Below, piece by piece: positions 44,667 to 54,040 of a DNA stretch of 64,000 nucleotides. The DNA comes from M3007 sp965249785. GTDB lineage: Bacteria > Bacteroidota > Bacteroidia > Chitinophagales > Saprospiraceae. Below the pieces are notes generated by a model. The model had not been told where the DNA came from and did no database searches. It saw nothing but the letters and a program-made list of their open reading frames with translations. The stretch's first letter is position 1. The number at the start of each line of letters is the position of its first letter. The translations under genes and the position numbers were made by a program. The stretch lies in assembly GCA_965249785.1 (NCBI GenBank), contig CBDFMU010000042.1, positions 1-64,000 of the forward strand. Direction: 5' to 3'.

Positions 44667-45536
44667 CTAATTCTTTTGAAATGGCAGCGAGGTAGATTGC
44701 TTACCAGCTTTAATATCAGCGGTATAAGCACCAGGCGGTAATTTATCCATGTCTATTTGCGTGGTGCCGCTGCTATGCGCAAGGCTAAACAGCACTTCGT
44801 AGCCTGCCGAATTTTTTACCGTGATCTTGCCGCTGTTGCAGCCTTTTACGACGAGCGTAGTCGTCACGATGTTGGAAGCCAAATAGATTTTTTCTTTTGG
44901 CAAAGCCGATTGACCTTTTCCAGCGTCCATAATGGGCAGCAATTGAAAGCCTTTGTAGCGGGAAACAATGGCGGTCAATTCCATCGGCTGCGACGGAATA
45001 AGCCTGCCAATGAATGCACTGCCGGGATGAATATATAGCTGACTTCTGTTCCCGCGATTATCTACCACGGTGGAATTACCGCTAGCAAATACACTATCCT
45101 GATTATCAAAATGTAGCGAGTCAAAACGCACCAATCGCCCTTCGTAAGCGGCACTAATATCGTGGATGGTAATCAGCACTGGAACAGGTAGCGAGCGACT
45201 GGAAGCCAGCAACTTATAGTCCGTGATTGGACTAATTTCCAGTAAATCATTATACATTTTCAGTACACCGCTCACCTCAATGCTGTCACCGGGTTTTGCG
45301 GTTGAAAAACCTGCTGGCAATGGACCACCCTGCTCGGGAAAAGCCGCAATTCCTGCCTTATTATCTTCTAAATAACGAATTTTTCCCAGTTCCTTGCCAT
45401 TGGTAACAATACCGCGCACCGTGACACTACTGCCCACAGGCATAGTACGCGCTTGGGCAATAGAAATGACCTGTGCTGGCAGGTGACTCATCAATGCCAA
45501 AATACCTGGTAATAGCAGTAGAATCCGAAAAGACAT
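44667..45536 (-). CDS. Exported OB-fold protein (DUF5689-like)
   Basis: A 289-residue secreted protein. A signal peptide (FRILLLLPGILALMSHLPAQ) precedes two OB-fold-like stretches. The first is SVTVRGIVTNGKELGKIRYL and KPGDSIEVSGVLKMYNDLLEI; the second is GRLVRFDSLHF and MELTAIVSRYKGFQLLP. These match the nucleic-acid/ligand-binding OB folds found in Bacteroidota surface proteins (DUF5689, YhcR-type). The C-terminus (KITVKNSAGYEVLFSLAHS ... LPPGAYTADIKAGKQS) resembles a short T9SS-type tail but lacks the usual PNP start, so I do not claim T9SS export. It shares its strand with the Ig-repeat protein and follows it after 54 bases. Confidence 0.65.
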   Translation of the reverse strand: MSFRILLLLPGILALMSHLPAQVISIAQARTMPVGSSVTVRGIVTNGKELGKIRYLEDNKAGIAAFPEQGGPLPAGFSTAKPGDSIEVSGVLKMYNDLLEISPITDYKLLASSRSLPVPVLITIHDISAAYEGRLVRFDSLHFDNQDSVFASGNSTVVDNRGNRSQLYIHPGSAFIGRLIPSQPMELTAIVSRYKGFQLLPIMDAGKGQSALPKEKIYLASNIVTTTLVVKGCNSGKITVKNSAGYEVLFSLAHSSGTTQIDMDKLPPGAYTADIKAGKQSTSLPFQKN

Positions 45537-45590
45537 GGCTATAGTGTTTGTTTAATTAATGAACGAGCAACTCACCAGCCACATTGCCTT

Positions 45591-48500
45591 TTAATTCACG
45601 ACCGTCACATCGCCGAAAAATACTTCGGTCGTGCCATCTATATATTGAACCTCTGTGGTGTAAACGTACACGCCCGGTGACACCTTTTTACCCTTGTAGG
45701 TTCCTGACCAGCCAAATTGGGAATCATTGGCAGGCAAATCCAAGCCTTCGTACACACAGCCACCCCAACGGTCGTATACCCGAAGGTAATGTACCTTCTG
45801 TACTTCAGCCCCGGCAAAAACAGTCAGTACATTGTTGTAACTATCTGAATGTAAATCAATTATATTAGGAATATATACGCGCTTTTTCTTCTCGACCACC
45901 ACCAAAATACGGTCGCTGGCTTTGCAGCCGGAGGTATCCTCTACTTGCACTTCGTACATCTGGGTTTCCGGCGGTTTGGCCCAGGTGGCCTGTTCAGTAG
46001 GTTGCTGCAAATAAGTGGGTGGCATCCATTGGAAAAAATTAACGATAGTAGAATTTACTTCGGCTTCCAACAGCACACTATCCCCGAACGCAATAGTAAT
46101 ATCTGGTCCAAGGTCTACCAACAGCGGCACTGGAGCAGTAATGCTAAACGCTTCCTGGGTAGGGCAACCGTTCGCATCTTCCACCGAAAGCAAATAAGTG
46201 CCAACGGCCAAAGGACGAATCACCAACGGCAAAGTATCGGCTACCTGACCAGGTTGTCCATCTATGCTCACTGTGTAGGGTTTTATCCCTCCTGCAATAG
46301 AGTCCAAAATAAAAACTCCGGTACGGTCGCCTGCACAAGCCGGTGCCTGGAGCGTGTAGTGAAAGGTTAGCCCTGGCGGTGCCGTCAATAAAAACGAGTC
46401 CCGGAATGTACAGCCGGTTTGGTCGGTGAGCAACAAATCATAATTTCCAGCGGGCACGTTGGTGAGTTGCAGTCCACTGGCTCCATTGCTCCAGGTGGCC
46501 ATTATAGGCAGCGTACCGCCAATAGGCGTGATGAGAATGTTTCCGTCGGGTTCGTTCGGGCAACTCACGTTAAAACCATTATAGTCAGTGATAGTAGCGG
46601 TAGCGGACAAATTGGTAACCGTTACGGTGGCCGCCTGACCGATCATGACCGGGCAGGTATTGCCAGAAGCATTGAGAGTAGTAATACTATAAGTGGTCGT
46701 GTTAGTTGGACTGACCATGAAACTCGCGCCATTAGCGACACTATCTAATTGCAGCGCAGTAGATCCGCCGCTGATGGTCACATCGTAAGAGGAACCGCCG
46801 CCAAGTTGTAGCGTCAATAAAGTAGAATCGCCGGTGCAAATAGTAATGTCCTGCTGAATAGAGCCGCTTGGTGCCGAATTGGTCTGTACGGTCGCCATGC
46901 CGCTGACCGTCCCATCGCAATGCGCATCCTGCAAACTGAGCAGCGTGAACACTTGTGGCGTTTGCACATTACTGGTAGAAATGAAAAAAGGATTCATAGA
47001 AGTAGTAATGGGTGCTTGCGGATCGCCGTTAAGCGCATAAACTACTTGAAAAGGGCCCGTACCCGCAAACTGAATCTGAAAGGCAGTACTCCCGCCTTCA
47101 CAGACAGTAGTGTCGCCCGCTAGCGTAGCCGTGGGAGGCGTATTTACCACCACTGTATCTATTCCACTTACCGTGCCCGGACAACCGCCCATGCCCTTCA
47201 CGCTGACTAAGTTATACACCGTCGTCTGGATAGGATTGACGGTTAAAGTAAAAATATTGGTGGCCGAAGTAGCATTTTGCAGTATTCCATCCACCGAGTA
47301 AGTAAAATCGAAGAGACCAGTGCCAGCAAATTTCACGGTCAAGTCGGCAGATGCTCCCGCACAAATTTCTGTGGAGCCAAATAAAAATGCCGTAGGGGGC
47401 ATCCGCCAAACCACCGTTGGACCCGTCGAAAATGATAAACAGGGGTCATTCAAGTCTACATTTCCTCCCAAGACATTACCAGCCAATGCAACGATATAGT
47501 AGGTAGTGCCTGGTACCATACTAGTAGAATCATACGTAAAAGAAGGCGTGGTACTGATGCCCAGCACCGTCCAGTTGGGTGGATTGGGCATAGTTGTCAA
47601 ATAATATAACAGGGTATCATTACCATCCAAAGTAGAGCCAACAGCGGCGGCTATCATGGCCGTATCAGCTACACAGAGCAGTAAGGGCGTTTGCGCCAAG
47701 CTGCCAGCATAAGTAGTACAAGGACACAGCGGGGCTCCACTGACCGTATCGCTACCACAATGAAACTGATTATCTACTGCCTGGAAAGAATAGAGTTGCT
47801 GGATGGGAATAGAATTACTAGTAAAATGACCAGTTGTAATGTCTAAATTACCCGGTACTGTGCCAGTTATGGTAGCGGAAGTATTATTTAGCACATCAAA
47901 TTCTACCGTATAACTTTCATTATCTGTGGAGCAGGTAGTTATTGGATTAGTAATTTCAGGCACTTGATGCACCGTAAGGACGGCATCTCCACTGACCGTG
48001 CCGGGACAGTTGGCATCTTGTACAGAAGTCAGGACGAAGGTTGCAGTTTGTTGCAGATTGGCAATAATATTAAAGACCGTCTGCGTGGATGTACCGCTCA
48101 TGCTTTGCCCATTATTCGTATAGGAAAATTGAAAAGGAGCCTGCCCCAAGAAAATAACTGTAATGCCCTGTGGTACTCCCTGACAAACATCATAATTCCC
48201 ATCAATAGTGGCCATTGGTTCGCCATACCAAACGACCGGTGTACCGGCTGCCACGGATAAGCAGAGATCGGTCAACAGCACTCCTCCCGCGCCATCGCTA
48301 TCTCCCACTACGGCAGAAATATAATAAGTCGTTCCAAGCGTCAGGCTGGGCAAAAAATCGAACGAAGGCGTCGTATTAGTAGCCAGGATCGTACCCAGCG
48401 AATCGGTAGCACTCGTATGCAATACAAAGATTAATGCGTCATCATTATCCAGTGTTTCATTGCTATTGTATGATGCTACGGCGGTAGTGCTACGGCAAAA

Positions 48501-50768
48501 TTTTAATAGTGCTGTGTCACTCATGGTGCCAGCATTAGAGGTACACATACAGGGCGGCATGCCAATCAGCGTATCCGCACCACAATCAAAAGTATCGCGG
48601 ATATAAACAAAGTACGGTTCGCCAAAAGGGTAAGCACTACTCGTAAAAGTGTTGCCATTGAAAGTACCAGAAATGCCGGTCAGGTCGTAGGGCGAGTGGC
48701 CATTTTGTACATCAAATGACAAAGTATAGGTCAAATTGTTGAAATTACAAACTACAGTATCATTGTTTAATTGCGGAGTAACATTGACTGCAATTGCTGC
48801 TTGTCCAGTCGTAGTACCGTTTGTACAATATTGCTCATTGACACTCACTAATTGTACACTTGTGTTCTGCACAGGTGTCAGCGTGATGCCATAATTGCTG
48901 CTACTAATATTACTAATAGGCGGCTGATTTACATTAGAAAGACTATAAACGAACGAAAACGGCGGCGTACCCGTAAATGTAATGGGCAATGTAACGGATG
49001 CGCCCAAACAAATACTGGTATCTAACGTAGCCAGTGTACCAGTCGGTGGAGCGTGAAATATCACTGGTGTACCTTGCGCTACAGCTAAGCACGGATCGGT
49101 GATGTCTACTTGTCCATTTACACCGGGATTGCCGACGACCGAGGAAATATAATACGGCACTTCGGTTTGCATACCGCTTTGAAAAGCAAACTGCGGCTGC
49201 GCATTCCAGGCGACTACCGTACCAAGTGGCAACGCGGGATTGGTATGCAACACATATCGTAATACATCGTCGCTGTCTAAAAAAGTCCCTGTTGCGGCAG
49301 CCACCACGGCGGTATCCGTCTGACAAATATCCACCGTGTTAAGGCTCAGCATACCAGCATTACTAGTACAAATGCAATTGGGTACTCCACTTACTGTTAC
49401 ATTACCACAATTGATAGCATCATGAAAAACGAAGTTATAATTCTGGGCTTCCGGCAAAAGCGTGCTTACGAAATGATTGCCCGTAAAAGTGCCGGTACCA
49501 GCGACTAAAGTATAGGGAGCGGTGCCATTTAGTAGATCAAATTCCAGTTGATAGTTCATGCCCACTGGATTACAATTAATATTTAGATTGGCATAAGAAG
49601 GGCTATGATTCACTGTGATAGTAGCCGAACCCATAGAGGAACCGATACAACCGGGCGATTCCGTATTGGTTAGTACATAAGTAGTAGTGGTAGTAGCAGA
49701 AATTGGCAGAAAATAGGGGTCGTCGGAAGTAGTGTCTAGCGGCTGCACCACGCCGTTGGCCGTATAAGTAATGGTAAAGGGGCCAGTGCCAGTAAAATCT
49801 ACCATTACTCCGCCATTGGCCTGGTTACAAAAAGTGCCGCCGCCAGTGAGCGTGGCGGTGGGCGGGCTGAACACAAAAACTACCGCCTGGCCAGATACTT
49901 CGCCAAAGCAAATACCATTATTGGTCACACTTTGTAAGCGATAAAAAGTACCTATTGATGGATTGACCGATAAAGTGTACGGATTAAGGCTGGTCGTAAT
50001 GGGTGGTTGCGCAGTATTATTAGTGGTATAAACAAATGTGTAAGGCCCGGGACCTTGAAACGTAAATTTAATTTGCGAACCATTCCCGTTCTGACACACC
50101 TGACCACCGCCACTTATTTCGGCAGACACTGGCGGACTTACCGTGACTCCTAGTGTATCCTTTGTAGTTGCGGCACACCCACCAGCGTTTACGCTAGTAA
50201 TAATGTAAGTGGTATTAAATACTGGCGCGATCAATATAGTATCTTGATTGACAAAAGCAGTATCCGGCCCTTGTAGTACGCCTCCCGCCGAGTAGTTATA
50301 AATAAAGGGTGCGGTGCCAGTAAACTTCACCCGCAATTGTGTGGTGTCGCCATTACAAATCGTAGTATCCACCGAAAATCTGCCCGTGGGTGTGGGTCTG
50401 ACAACCAGGATAAACTGTCCGCTAACCATCCCATTGCCGCTGGCATTACTCACGCTGACCAGCCGAATGATATTCTGGCCTACCGATGGCATAATTGGCA
50501 GCGACAGCACGGGCTGCGAAGTAACCACCGATGGTTGATTGACGTTGTTGATAGAATACACCAACGTATAAGGACCACCGCCGGAAAAATTCACCGTAAC
50601 CATAGCGGCAACACCACTACATAAGGTATCGGAGCCATCAGTTAGTGTGGCAGTTGGAACAGGATTCAAGGAGGAGGCTAGGGTGATTTGGCCAACCGAA
50701 CATAACATACAGCAGAGCACACCCGTCTTTATAAGATTAGACACTTTGGTAGGGATAGTAGACAACAT
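45591..50768 (-). CDS. Giant Ig-like repeat surface protein with T9SS type B (CHU_C) tail
   Basis: About 1725 residues from the ATG at 50768; an in-frame TTG at 50780 is less likely. After a signal peptide (CCMLCSVGQITLASS) the protein is built from about a dozen 80-residue modules of the type PTATLTGGGTFC ... FTGTGPFTITYTANG. Three larger units begin with CICTSNAG/CMCTSNAG/CPCTTYAG and contain DDVLRYVLHT and YYISSVVG. Two SprB-type repeats follow near the end (GGTLPIMATWSNGASGLQLT). The last 90 residues are the gliding-motility-associated CHU_C domain (VYDRWGGCVYEG ... GVYVYTTEVQYIDG). It should be a T9SS-exported adhesin. The conserved promoter at 50851-50881 drives it. Confidence 0.88.
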   Translation of the reverse strand: MLSTIPTKVSNLIKTGVLCCMLCSVGQITLASSLNPVPTATLTDGSDTLCSGVAAMVTVNFSGGGPYTLVYSINNVNQPSVVTSQPVLSLPIMPSVGQNIIRLVSVSNASGNGMVSGQFILVVRPTPTGRFSVDTTICNGDTTQLRVKFTGTAPFIYNYSAGGVLQGPDTAFVNQDTILIAPVFNTTYIITSVNAGGCAATTKDTLGVTVSPPVSAEISGGGQVCQNGNGSQIKFTFQGPGPYTFVYTTNNTAQPPITTSLNPYTLSVNPSIGTFYRLQSVTNNGICFGEVSGQAVVFVFSPPTATLTGGGTFCNQANGGVMVDFTGTGPFTITYTANGVVQPLDTTSDDPYFLPISATTTTTYVLTNTESPGCIGSSMGSATITVNHSPSYANLNINCNPVGMNYQLEFDLLNGTAPYTLVAGTGTFTGNHFVSTLLPEAQNYNFVFHDAINCGNVTVSGVPNCICTSNAGMLSLNTVDICQTDTAVVAAATGTFLDSDDVLRYVLHTNPALPLGTVVAWNAQPQFAFQSGMQTEVPYYISSVVGNPGVNGQVDITDPCLAVAQGTPVIFHAPPTGTLATLDTSICLGASVTLPITFTGTPPFSFVYSLSNVNQPPISNISSSNYGITLTPVQNTSVQLVSVNEQYCTNGTTTGQAAIAVNVTPQLNNDTVVCNFNNLTYTLSFDVQNGHSPYDLTGISGTFNGNTFTSSAYPFGEPYFVYIRDTFDCGADTLIGMPPCMCTSNAGTMSDTALLKFCRSTTAVASYNSNETLDNDDALIFVLHTSATDSLGTILATNTTPSFDFLPSLTLGTTYYISAVVGDSDGAGGVLLTDLCLSVAAGTPVVWYGEPMATIDGNYDVCQGVPQGITVIFLGQAPFQFSYTNNGQSMSGTSTQTVFNIIANLQQTATFVLTSVQDANCPGTVSGDAVLTVHQVPEITNPITTCSTDNESYTVEFDVLNNTSATITGTVPGNLDITTGHFTSNSIPIQQLYSFQAVDNQFHCGSDTVSGAPLCPCTTYAGSLAQTPLLLCVADTAMIAAAVGSTLDGNDTLLYYLTTMPNPPNWTVLGISTTPSFTYDSTSMVPGTTYYIVALAGNVLGGNVDLNDPCLSFSTGPTVVWRMPPTAFLFGSTEICAGASADLTVKFAGTGLFDFTYSVDGILQNATSATNIFTLTVNPIQTTVYNLVSVKGMGGCPGTVSGIDTVVVNTPPTATLAGDTTVCEGGSTAFQIQFAGTGPFQVVYALNGDPQAPITTSMNPFFISTSNVQTPQVFTLLSLQDAHCDGTVSGMATVQTNSAPSGSIQQDITICTGDSTLLTLQLGGGSSYDVTISGGSTALQLDSVANGASFMVSPTNTTTYSITTLNASGNTCPVMIGQAATVTVTNLSATATITDYNGFNVSCPNEPDGNILITPIGGTLPIMATWSNGASGLQLTNVPAGNYDLLLTDQTGCTFRDSFLLTAPPGLTFHYTLQAPACAGDRTGVFILDSIAGGIKPYTVSIDGQPGQVADTLPLVIRPLAVGTYLLSVEDANGCPTQEAFSITAPVPLLVDLGPDITIAFGDSVLLEAEVNSTIVNFFQWMPPTYLQQPTEQATWAKPPETQMYEVQVEDTSGCKASDRILVVVEKKKRVYIPNIIDLHSDSYNNVLTVFAGAEVQKVHYLRVYDRWGGCVYEGLDLPANDSQFGWSGTYKGKKVSPGVYVYTTEVQYIDGTTEVFFGDVTVVN

Positions 50769-50850
50769 ATTGGCTATCAAAAGATTAAAAATGGTTTATT
50801 ACAAAATCTAACAGGTAAAAAGTACCGGGAGCGGTAGGGAAAAGCGGGCG

Positions 50851-50881
50851 CAAAGGTAGATCAAAAGCCGCCAGAAGCAAA
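50851..50881 (-). promoter_or_regulatory. Bacteroidota-type promoter for the Ig-repeat protein
   Basis: On the minus strand: -33 TTTG (50878-50881), a 19-base spacer, and -7 TACCTTTG (50851-50858), an exact match to the consensus at the preferred spacing. It lies 83 bases upstream of the ATG at 50768. This is the best promoter I see in the window. Confidence 0.7.
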
Positions 50882-51047
50882 GGACAATTGGCAAAAGCAA
50901 AGGCGGATAAGCAATTAGGCAGCGGCCAAGTAAAGGCCTTTCCCTATTTTGCATCCTGCTATTTTGTCTGCCCGATGAATAATCGGGAGATCGCTGCATT
51001 TCCATTGCCTATTGCTATTTTGCCAATTGACTTTGCTTTTTTGTCTT

Positions 51048-51692
51048 ATGTACGCCGAATTGTATCACGAAGTTTCCACGCTGTCTGTCACCCTGGTGGC
51101 AGTCTCAAAGACCCGACCACCAGCACGCATCCTCGAACTATACCAGCAAGGACAACGCGCCTTCGGAGAGAACCGCCCGCAAGAGATGCTGGATAAGTAC
51201 GCGACGCTGCCCCGCGACATCCAATGGCATTTTATTGGCCATTTGCAAACCAATAAAGTACGCCTGATCGCTCCGTTTGTTCACCTGATTCAGTCTGTGG
51301 ATAGTGGAAAATTACTCCGGGAAATAGATAAACAGGCGACCGAAGTTGATCGAGTAATAGATTGTTTGTTGCAGTTTCATATTGCGCAGGAGGATACAAA
51401 ATTTGGATTCGATGAACCCACCGCCCGCGCCCTGATGGCCAGCCCGGAATACCAAAGCCTACAAAATGTGCGCATTTGCGGCGTAATGGGTATGGCGACG
51501 TTCACGGACAATAAAGAGCAGGTGCGAAACGAATTTCAGACGCTGCGCCGCATTTTCGAGGACTTGCGGCGCGATTTTTTTCGCGATGCTGCTCACTTTC
51601 GCGAGTGTTCCATGGGGATGTCCGGCGATTGGCGTATAGCCGTCGAGGAGGGCAGCACGATGGTGCGCATCGGGACGTTGCTTTTCCCATAA
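51048..51692 (+). CDS. YggS family PLP homeostasis protein
   Basis: 214 residues from the ATG at 51048 (MYAELYHEVSTLSVTLVAVS). The PLP-binding Lys21 is in LVAVSKTRPP. Further family motifs are FGENRPQEMLDKY, IQWHFIGHLQTNK, IQSVDSGKLLREI, FGFDEPTA and the C-terminal ECSMGMSGDWRIAVEEGSTM(V)RIG, the phosphate-binding segment. These single-domain, fold-III-barrel proteins bind pyridoxal phosphate and buffer vitamin B6 and amino-acid pools; no enzymatic reaction is established. The N-terminus is about 10 residues shorter than most relatives. Divergent from the Ig-repeat gene and followed 41 bases later by the J-domain gene. Confidence 0.93.
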   Translation: MYAELYHEVSTLSVTLVAVSKTRPPARILELYQQGQRAFGENRPQEMLDKYATLPRDIQWHFIGHLQTNKVRLIAPFVHLIQSVDSGKLLREIDKQATEVDRVIDCLLQFHIAQEDTKFGFDEPTARALMASPEYQSLQNVRICGVMGMATFTDNKEQVRNEFQTLRRIFEDLRRDFFRDAAHFRECSMGMSGDWRIAVEEGSTMVRIGTLLFP

Positions 51693-51712
51693 TTTCAAAA
51701 TGCTTATTTTTG
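51678..51712 (+). promoter_or_regulatory. Possible promoter for the J-domain gene
   Basis: TTG at 51678-51680 and TATTTTTG (TAnnTTTG match) at 51705-51712, spaced 24 bases, longer than the usual 17-23. It would give a 15-base leader before the ATG at 51734 and overlaps the yggS 3' end. Confidence 0.35.
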
Positions 51713-51733
51713 CCGTTCAAAATTACACCCTCC

Positions 51734-52891
51734 ATGTCTAAGCAACTGCAAATCAAGGCCTCTCCATCGGCGCCTCAGCCGCTGAGCAAAGAGCAAAAAC
51801 GTTTTAATAACTATGTGCGTCGCATTCAACAATTGCGCGACGATATAGAGCGCATGAAAGAGCAAGACCTCCAGCTGCGGCGCGTTGGCGACGAACGGAT
51901 AATGCCTGCCGAGAAAAAATCAATGGCTGCCATCCGCGAACTAATCTTCGCACTGGATGGGAACAAATATATTTCGGCGTTGACCGCCAAACAGTTAGAT
52001 AAATTTCACGGCATTATGGTGGAAGAAATTTCTCATTTGCTGCAAACGCATTTTTATGCCGAAGATGAAGAGTTGAAAGCACTCTACGAAAAATACAGTC
52101 CAGAGGAGCAAACCTGGGACGAGGCCCAGAGTTCGGATGAAGATGATATGAAAGATATGGCTTCCCAGTTTTTCAATAATATGTTTGGCACCGATTTCGA
52201 TGCCGAAGATTTAGAGGATCCTGCCAAAATGAAAGAAAAAATGGATGCCCGCCAGGCAGCATTCCAAGCCGAAGAAGAGGCGCGCGCCGAGCGTCGCAGC
52301 CAGCGCAAAAAGACCGACCGCCAACTGGCGTCCGAAAGTAAGCGCAAGGCAGCCGAAGAAGCCGTCAACAAAACTGCCAAGCAGATTTACCGGGATTTGA
52401 TCCGGCATTTTCACCCCGACCAGGAGCAGGATGAGCAAAAACGGCTGGAGAAAACCGAAATCATGAAGCAAATCACCGTTGCCTACGATAATGACGACCA
52501 CCTCAAACTCCTGGAATTACAAATGACCCTGCTGGCCGAGCGCGACAATGTGTTTGCCAATTTTGATGAAAGTCAACTTAAATATCTGAATGATGTACTC
52601 AAAAAACAGGTACAAGAGTTGGAAATGGAACTGGAAATGTGTTCGCCGGAGATGAGTGGCAATCTCTACGCCATGCTTTATCACCCTGTACCGTTTTTTA
52701 TGCAGCAACAAATAGAACAGCACATTAAGCAGCAGAAAAAAAATGTACAAATGGTGCAAAATACCCTGGAATTTATCCAGACGGCCAAAGGCTTAAAGCA
52801 ATACGTGAAAGAATATGAATTGGAAGAAGAGGAAGATTTTGGCGATATTCCACCGGAAGTGCTGGCAATGATGGGTATGTTTAAGCGCTGA
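51734..52891 (+). CDS. J-domain protein with internal HPD motif
   Basis: 385 residues from the ATG at 51734 (MSKQLQIKASPSAPQPLSKE). The first 200 residues are highly charged helices (RFNNYVRRIQQLRDDIERMK; ARAERRSQRKKTDRQLASE). A J-like domain follows, KQIYRDLIRHFHPDQEQDE, with the HPD tripeptide at His227-Asp229, and then MKQITVAYDNDDHLKLLELQ. The tail is another long helical region. In DnaJ proteins HPD stimulates Hsp70 ATPase activity; here the J-domain is internal and flanked by coiled coils, with no zinc or substrate-binding domain, suggesting a specialised co-chaperone. No DnaK gene is near. A terminator hairpin follows at 52996. Confidence 0.75.
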   Translation: MSKQLQIKASPSAPQPLSKEQKRFNNYVRRIQQLRDDIERMKEQDLQLRRVGDERIMPAEKKSMAAIRELIFALDGNKYISALTAKQLDKFHGIMVEEISHLLQTHFYAEDEELKALYEKYSPEEQTWDEAQSSDEDDMKDMASQFFNNMFGTDFDAEDLEDPAKMKEKMDARQAAFQAEEEARAERRSQRKKTDRQLASESKRKAAEEAVNKTAKQIYRDLIRHFHPDQEQDEQKRLEKTEIMKQITVAYDNDDHLKLLELQMTLLAERDNVFANFDESQLKYLNDVLKKQVQELEMELEMCSPEMSGNLYAMLYHPVPFFMQQQIEQHIKQQKKNVQMVQNTLEFIQTAKGLKQYVKEYELEEEEDFGDIPPEVLAMMGMFKR

Positions 52892-52995
52892 GTGGGTTCG
52901 GTGGGGCAAGAGACGTGCAGTAAGTTTGTTTAATGGAGTATTTTTGCTAAAACAAGGCTAATTATAGGGTTGACTTCCAATTGACGTTTTAAAAC

Positions 52996-53032
52996 AGAAG
53001 AAGTGACACTTTTAAAAAGTATCACTTCTTCT
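52996..53032 (+). terminator. Long hairpin terminator after the J-domain gene
   Basis: AGAAGAAGTGA (52996-53006) pairs perfectly with TCACTTCTTCT (53022-53032), and the inner ACTTTT/AAAAGT extends the stem. The following sequence AGTAAAAA is not T-rich, so termination on the minus strand is equally possible. Confidence 0.6.
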
Positions 53033-53070
53033 AGTAAAAAGTAGTTCGTAAAGAAATTATGTCGTTGATT

Positions 53071-53154
53071 TATAGCATAATTTGTGAAATGCTTCCTATT
53101 TACTTACACCTCGCAGGTTTTGGAAAACCTAGGAGGTGTAGGAAAAATGCTATA
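53071..53154. repeat. Nested inverted repeat with ACACCTCGCAGGTTTT core
   Basis: TACACCTCGCAGGTTTT (53105-53121) pairs with AAAACCTAGGAGGTGTA (53124-53140) except for two positions. Outer TATAGCA and TGCTATA segments extend the symmetry on both sides. Similar ACACCTC...GAGGTGT elements occur as dispersed repeats in related genomes. Confidence 0.6.
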
Positions 53155-53234
53155 GTAATGCGTGGCATCATCCCTCCTCCAGTTAAAAACCTGGATTTGC
53201 GAAGGGGCAGGAATAGAAGAAGAGGACCTGTGAT

Positions 53235-53456
53235 TTATGCGTTTTCCTTCACTGCTTTTACTTCTTCCCGCGCTCGCGCCTCCGCTTCGGCCAGTTGATT
53301 CTCCAGCGTTTCCAATACACCATCCAGGGCGTTGGCCGCCTCTTTGACCAGGCTTTTGCGCAAGCGAACACCGCGCTTGGTGAAGAACAAGAAATAAGCA
53401 GCACCGCTTGCAGCTGCGGTGGCAAGAATTAATTGGATAGAAGTGCTTTTTTTCAT
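53235..53456 (-). CDS. YtxH-like small membrane-anchored protein
   Basis: 73 residues. One N-terminal membrane segment (IQLILATAAASGAAYFLFF) is followed by the TKRGVRLRKSL basic patch and an acidic amphipathic helix rich in Ala and Glu (LENQLAEAEARAREEVKAVK). This is the architecture of YtxH-type general-stress proteins. The ATG at 53456 lies 40 bases after the stop of the next gene on the same strand, so the two may be cotranscribed. The function in Bacteroidota is not known. Confidence 0.75.
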   Translation of the reverse strand: MKKSTSIQLILATAAASGAAYFLFFTKRGVRLRKSLVKEAANALDGVLETLENQLAEAEARAREEVKAVKENA

Positions 53457-53496
53457 GGTAGTATTTGTTGTGTTTAGGTAAGGTAAAGCATAATGG

Positions 53497-53946
53497 TTAA
53501 ATAAACCAGGACGCGTCTTCTTCTACGTCACGCACTCGGGCGCGCAGTTTGATGATTCGCTTGCGCAACATGGCGTACACTTTGGCGCGAGCCGGTAGCG
53601 ATGCACTGGCTTTTTGCCAAATTTGTGGCGCATAATGAATGGCTACGGGAGCTACGTTTTTTATCAGAAAAGCAGCCCGTGGGTCGCGCACCAGCACATT
53701 GGTTAACAGGCGTAGTGGCAACTGCCAGGCCAGGCCAGTCAATTCATTTTTCAGCGCATCGGTCGGACGATCCGCGTTCAGAAAGGAGCCAACTACCTGC
53801 TGGACGATCTTGCCCGGCGTAAATTGGTCGCGCAGCTCATGCACAGTAGCCTGCAATTCAGAGCGCTCCCCGGCGATGTGGGATTTCAAATCCGCTATGC
53901 GACGGCGCAGTTTCGATGCATTATCCACATTCGTCAAAGTCATCAT
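53497..53946 (-). CDS. Hypothetical helical protein, partner of the YtxH-like gene
   Basis: 149 residues, not recognised. The N-terminal half is a charged helix (KLRRRIADLKSHIAGERSEL), the middle is more hydrophobic (AAFLIKNVAPVAIHYAPQIW), and a basic C-terminal helix follows (RKRIIKLRARVRDVEED). No signal peptide or clear membrane helix. The pairing with a YtxH-like gene 40 bases downstream is similar to small envelope-stress gene pairs, so association with the inner membrane is plausible. Two adjacent ATG codons (53946 and 53943) both serve as possible starts. Confidence 0.6.
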   Translation of the reverse strand: MMTLTNVDNASKLRRRIADLKSHIAGERSELQATVHELRDQFTPGKIVQQVVGSFLNADRPTDALKNELTGLAWQLPLRLLTNVLVRDPRAAFLIKNVAPVAIHYAPQIWQKASASLPARAKVYAMLRKRIIKLRARVRDVEEDASWFI

Positions 53947-54040
53947 GGATCAATGTTATTTCAGATAATTTTTGATTTTTTCCGGTTGTACAGCACCAAT
54001 TTTTCCGTCATAAAGGTAATCAACATTTTTTGTATTAGCT

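Larger units (their letters stand above)
52892..53234. other. Gene-free gap containing a terminator and a nested inverted repeat
   Basis: No gene is supported. A plus-strand frame at 53059-53298 is arginine/proline/alanine-rich, runs into the opposite-strand YtxH-like gene and is not protein-like. The gap holds the hairpin at 52996-53032 and the repeat at 53071-53154. Confidence 0.6.

Noticed and set aside
45591..50768. Repeats in this gene as a CRISPR array
   Set aside because: The repeats are amino-acid-level Ig-like modules in one long open frame. Unit lengths and divergence do not fit CRISPR repeats and spacers.
53059..53298. 79-residue plus-strand frame
   Set aside because: It crosses an inverted repeat, overlaps the YtxH-like gene on the other strand, and is rich in Arg/Ser/Ala without protein-like organisation.
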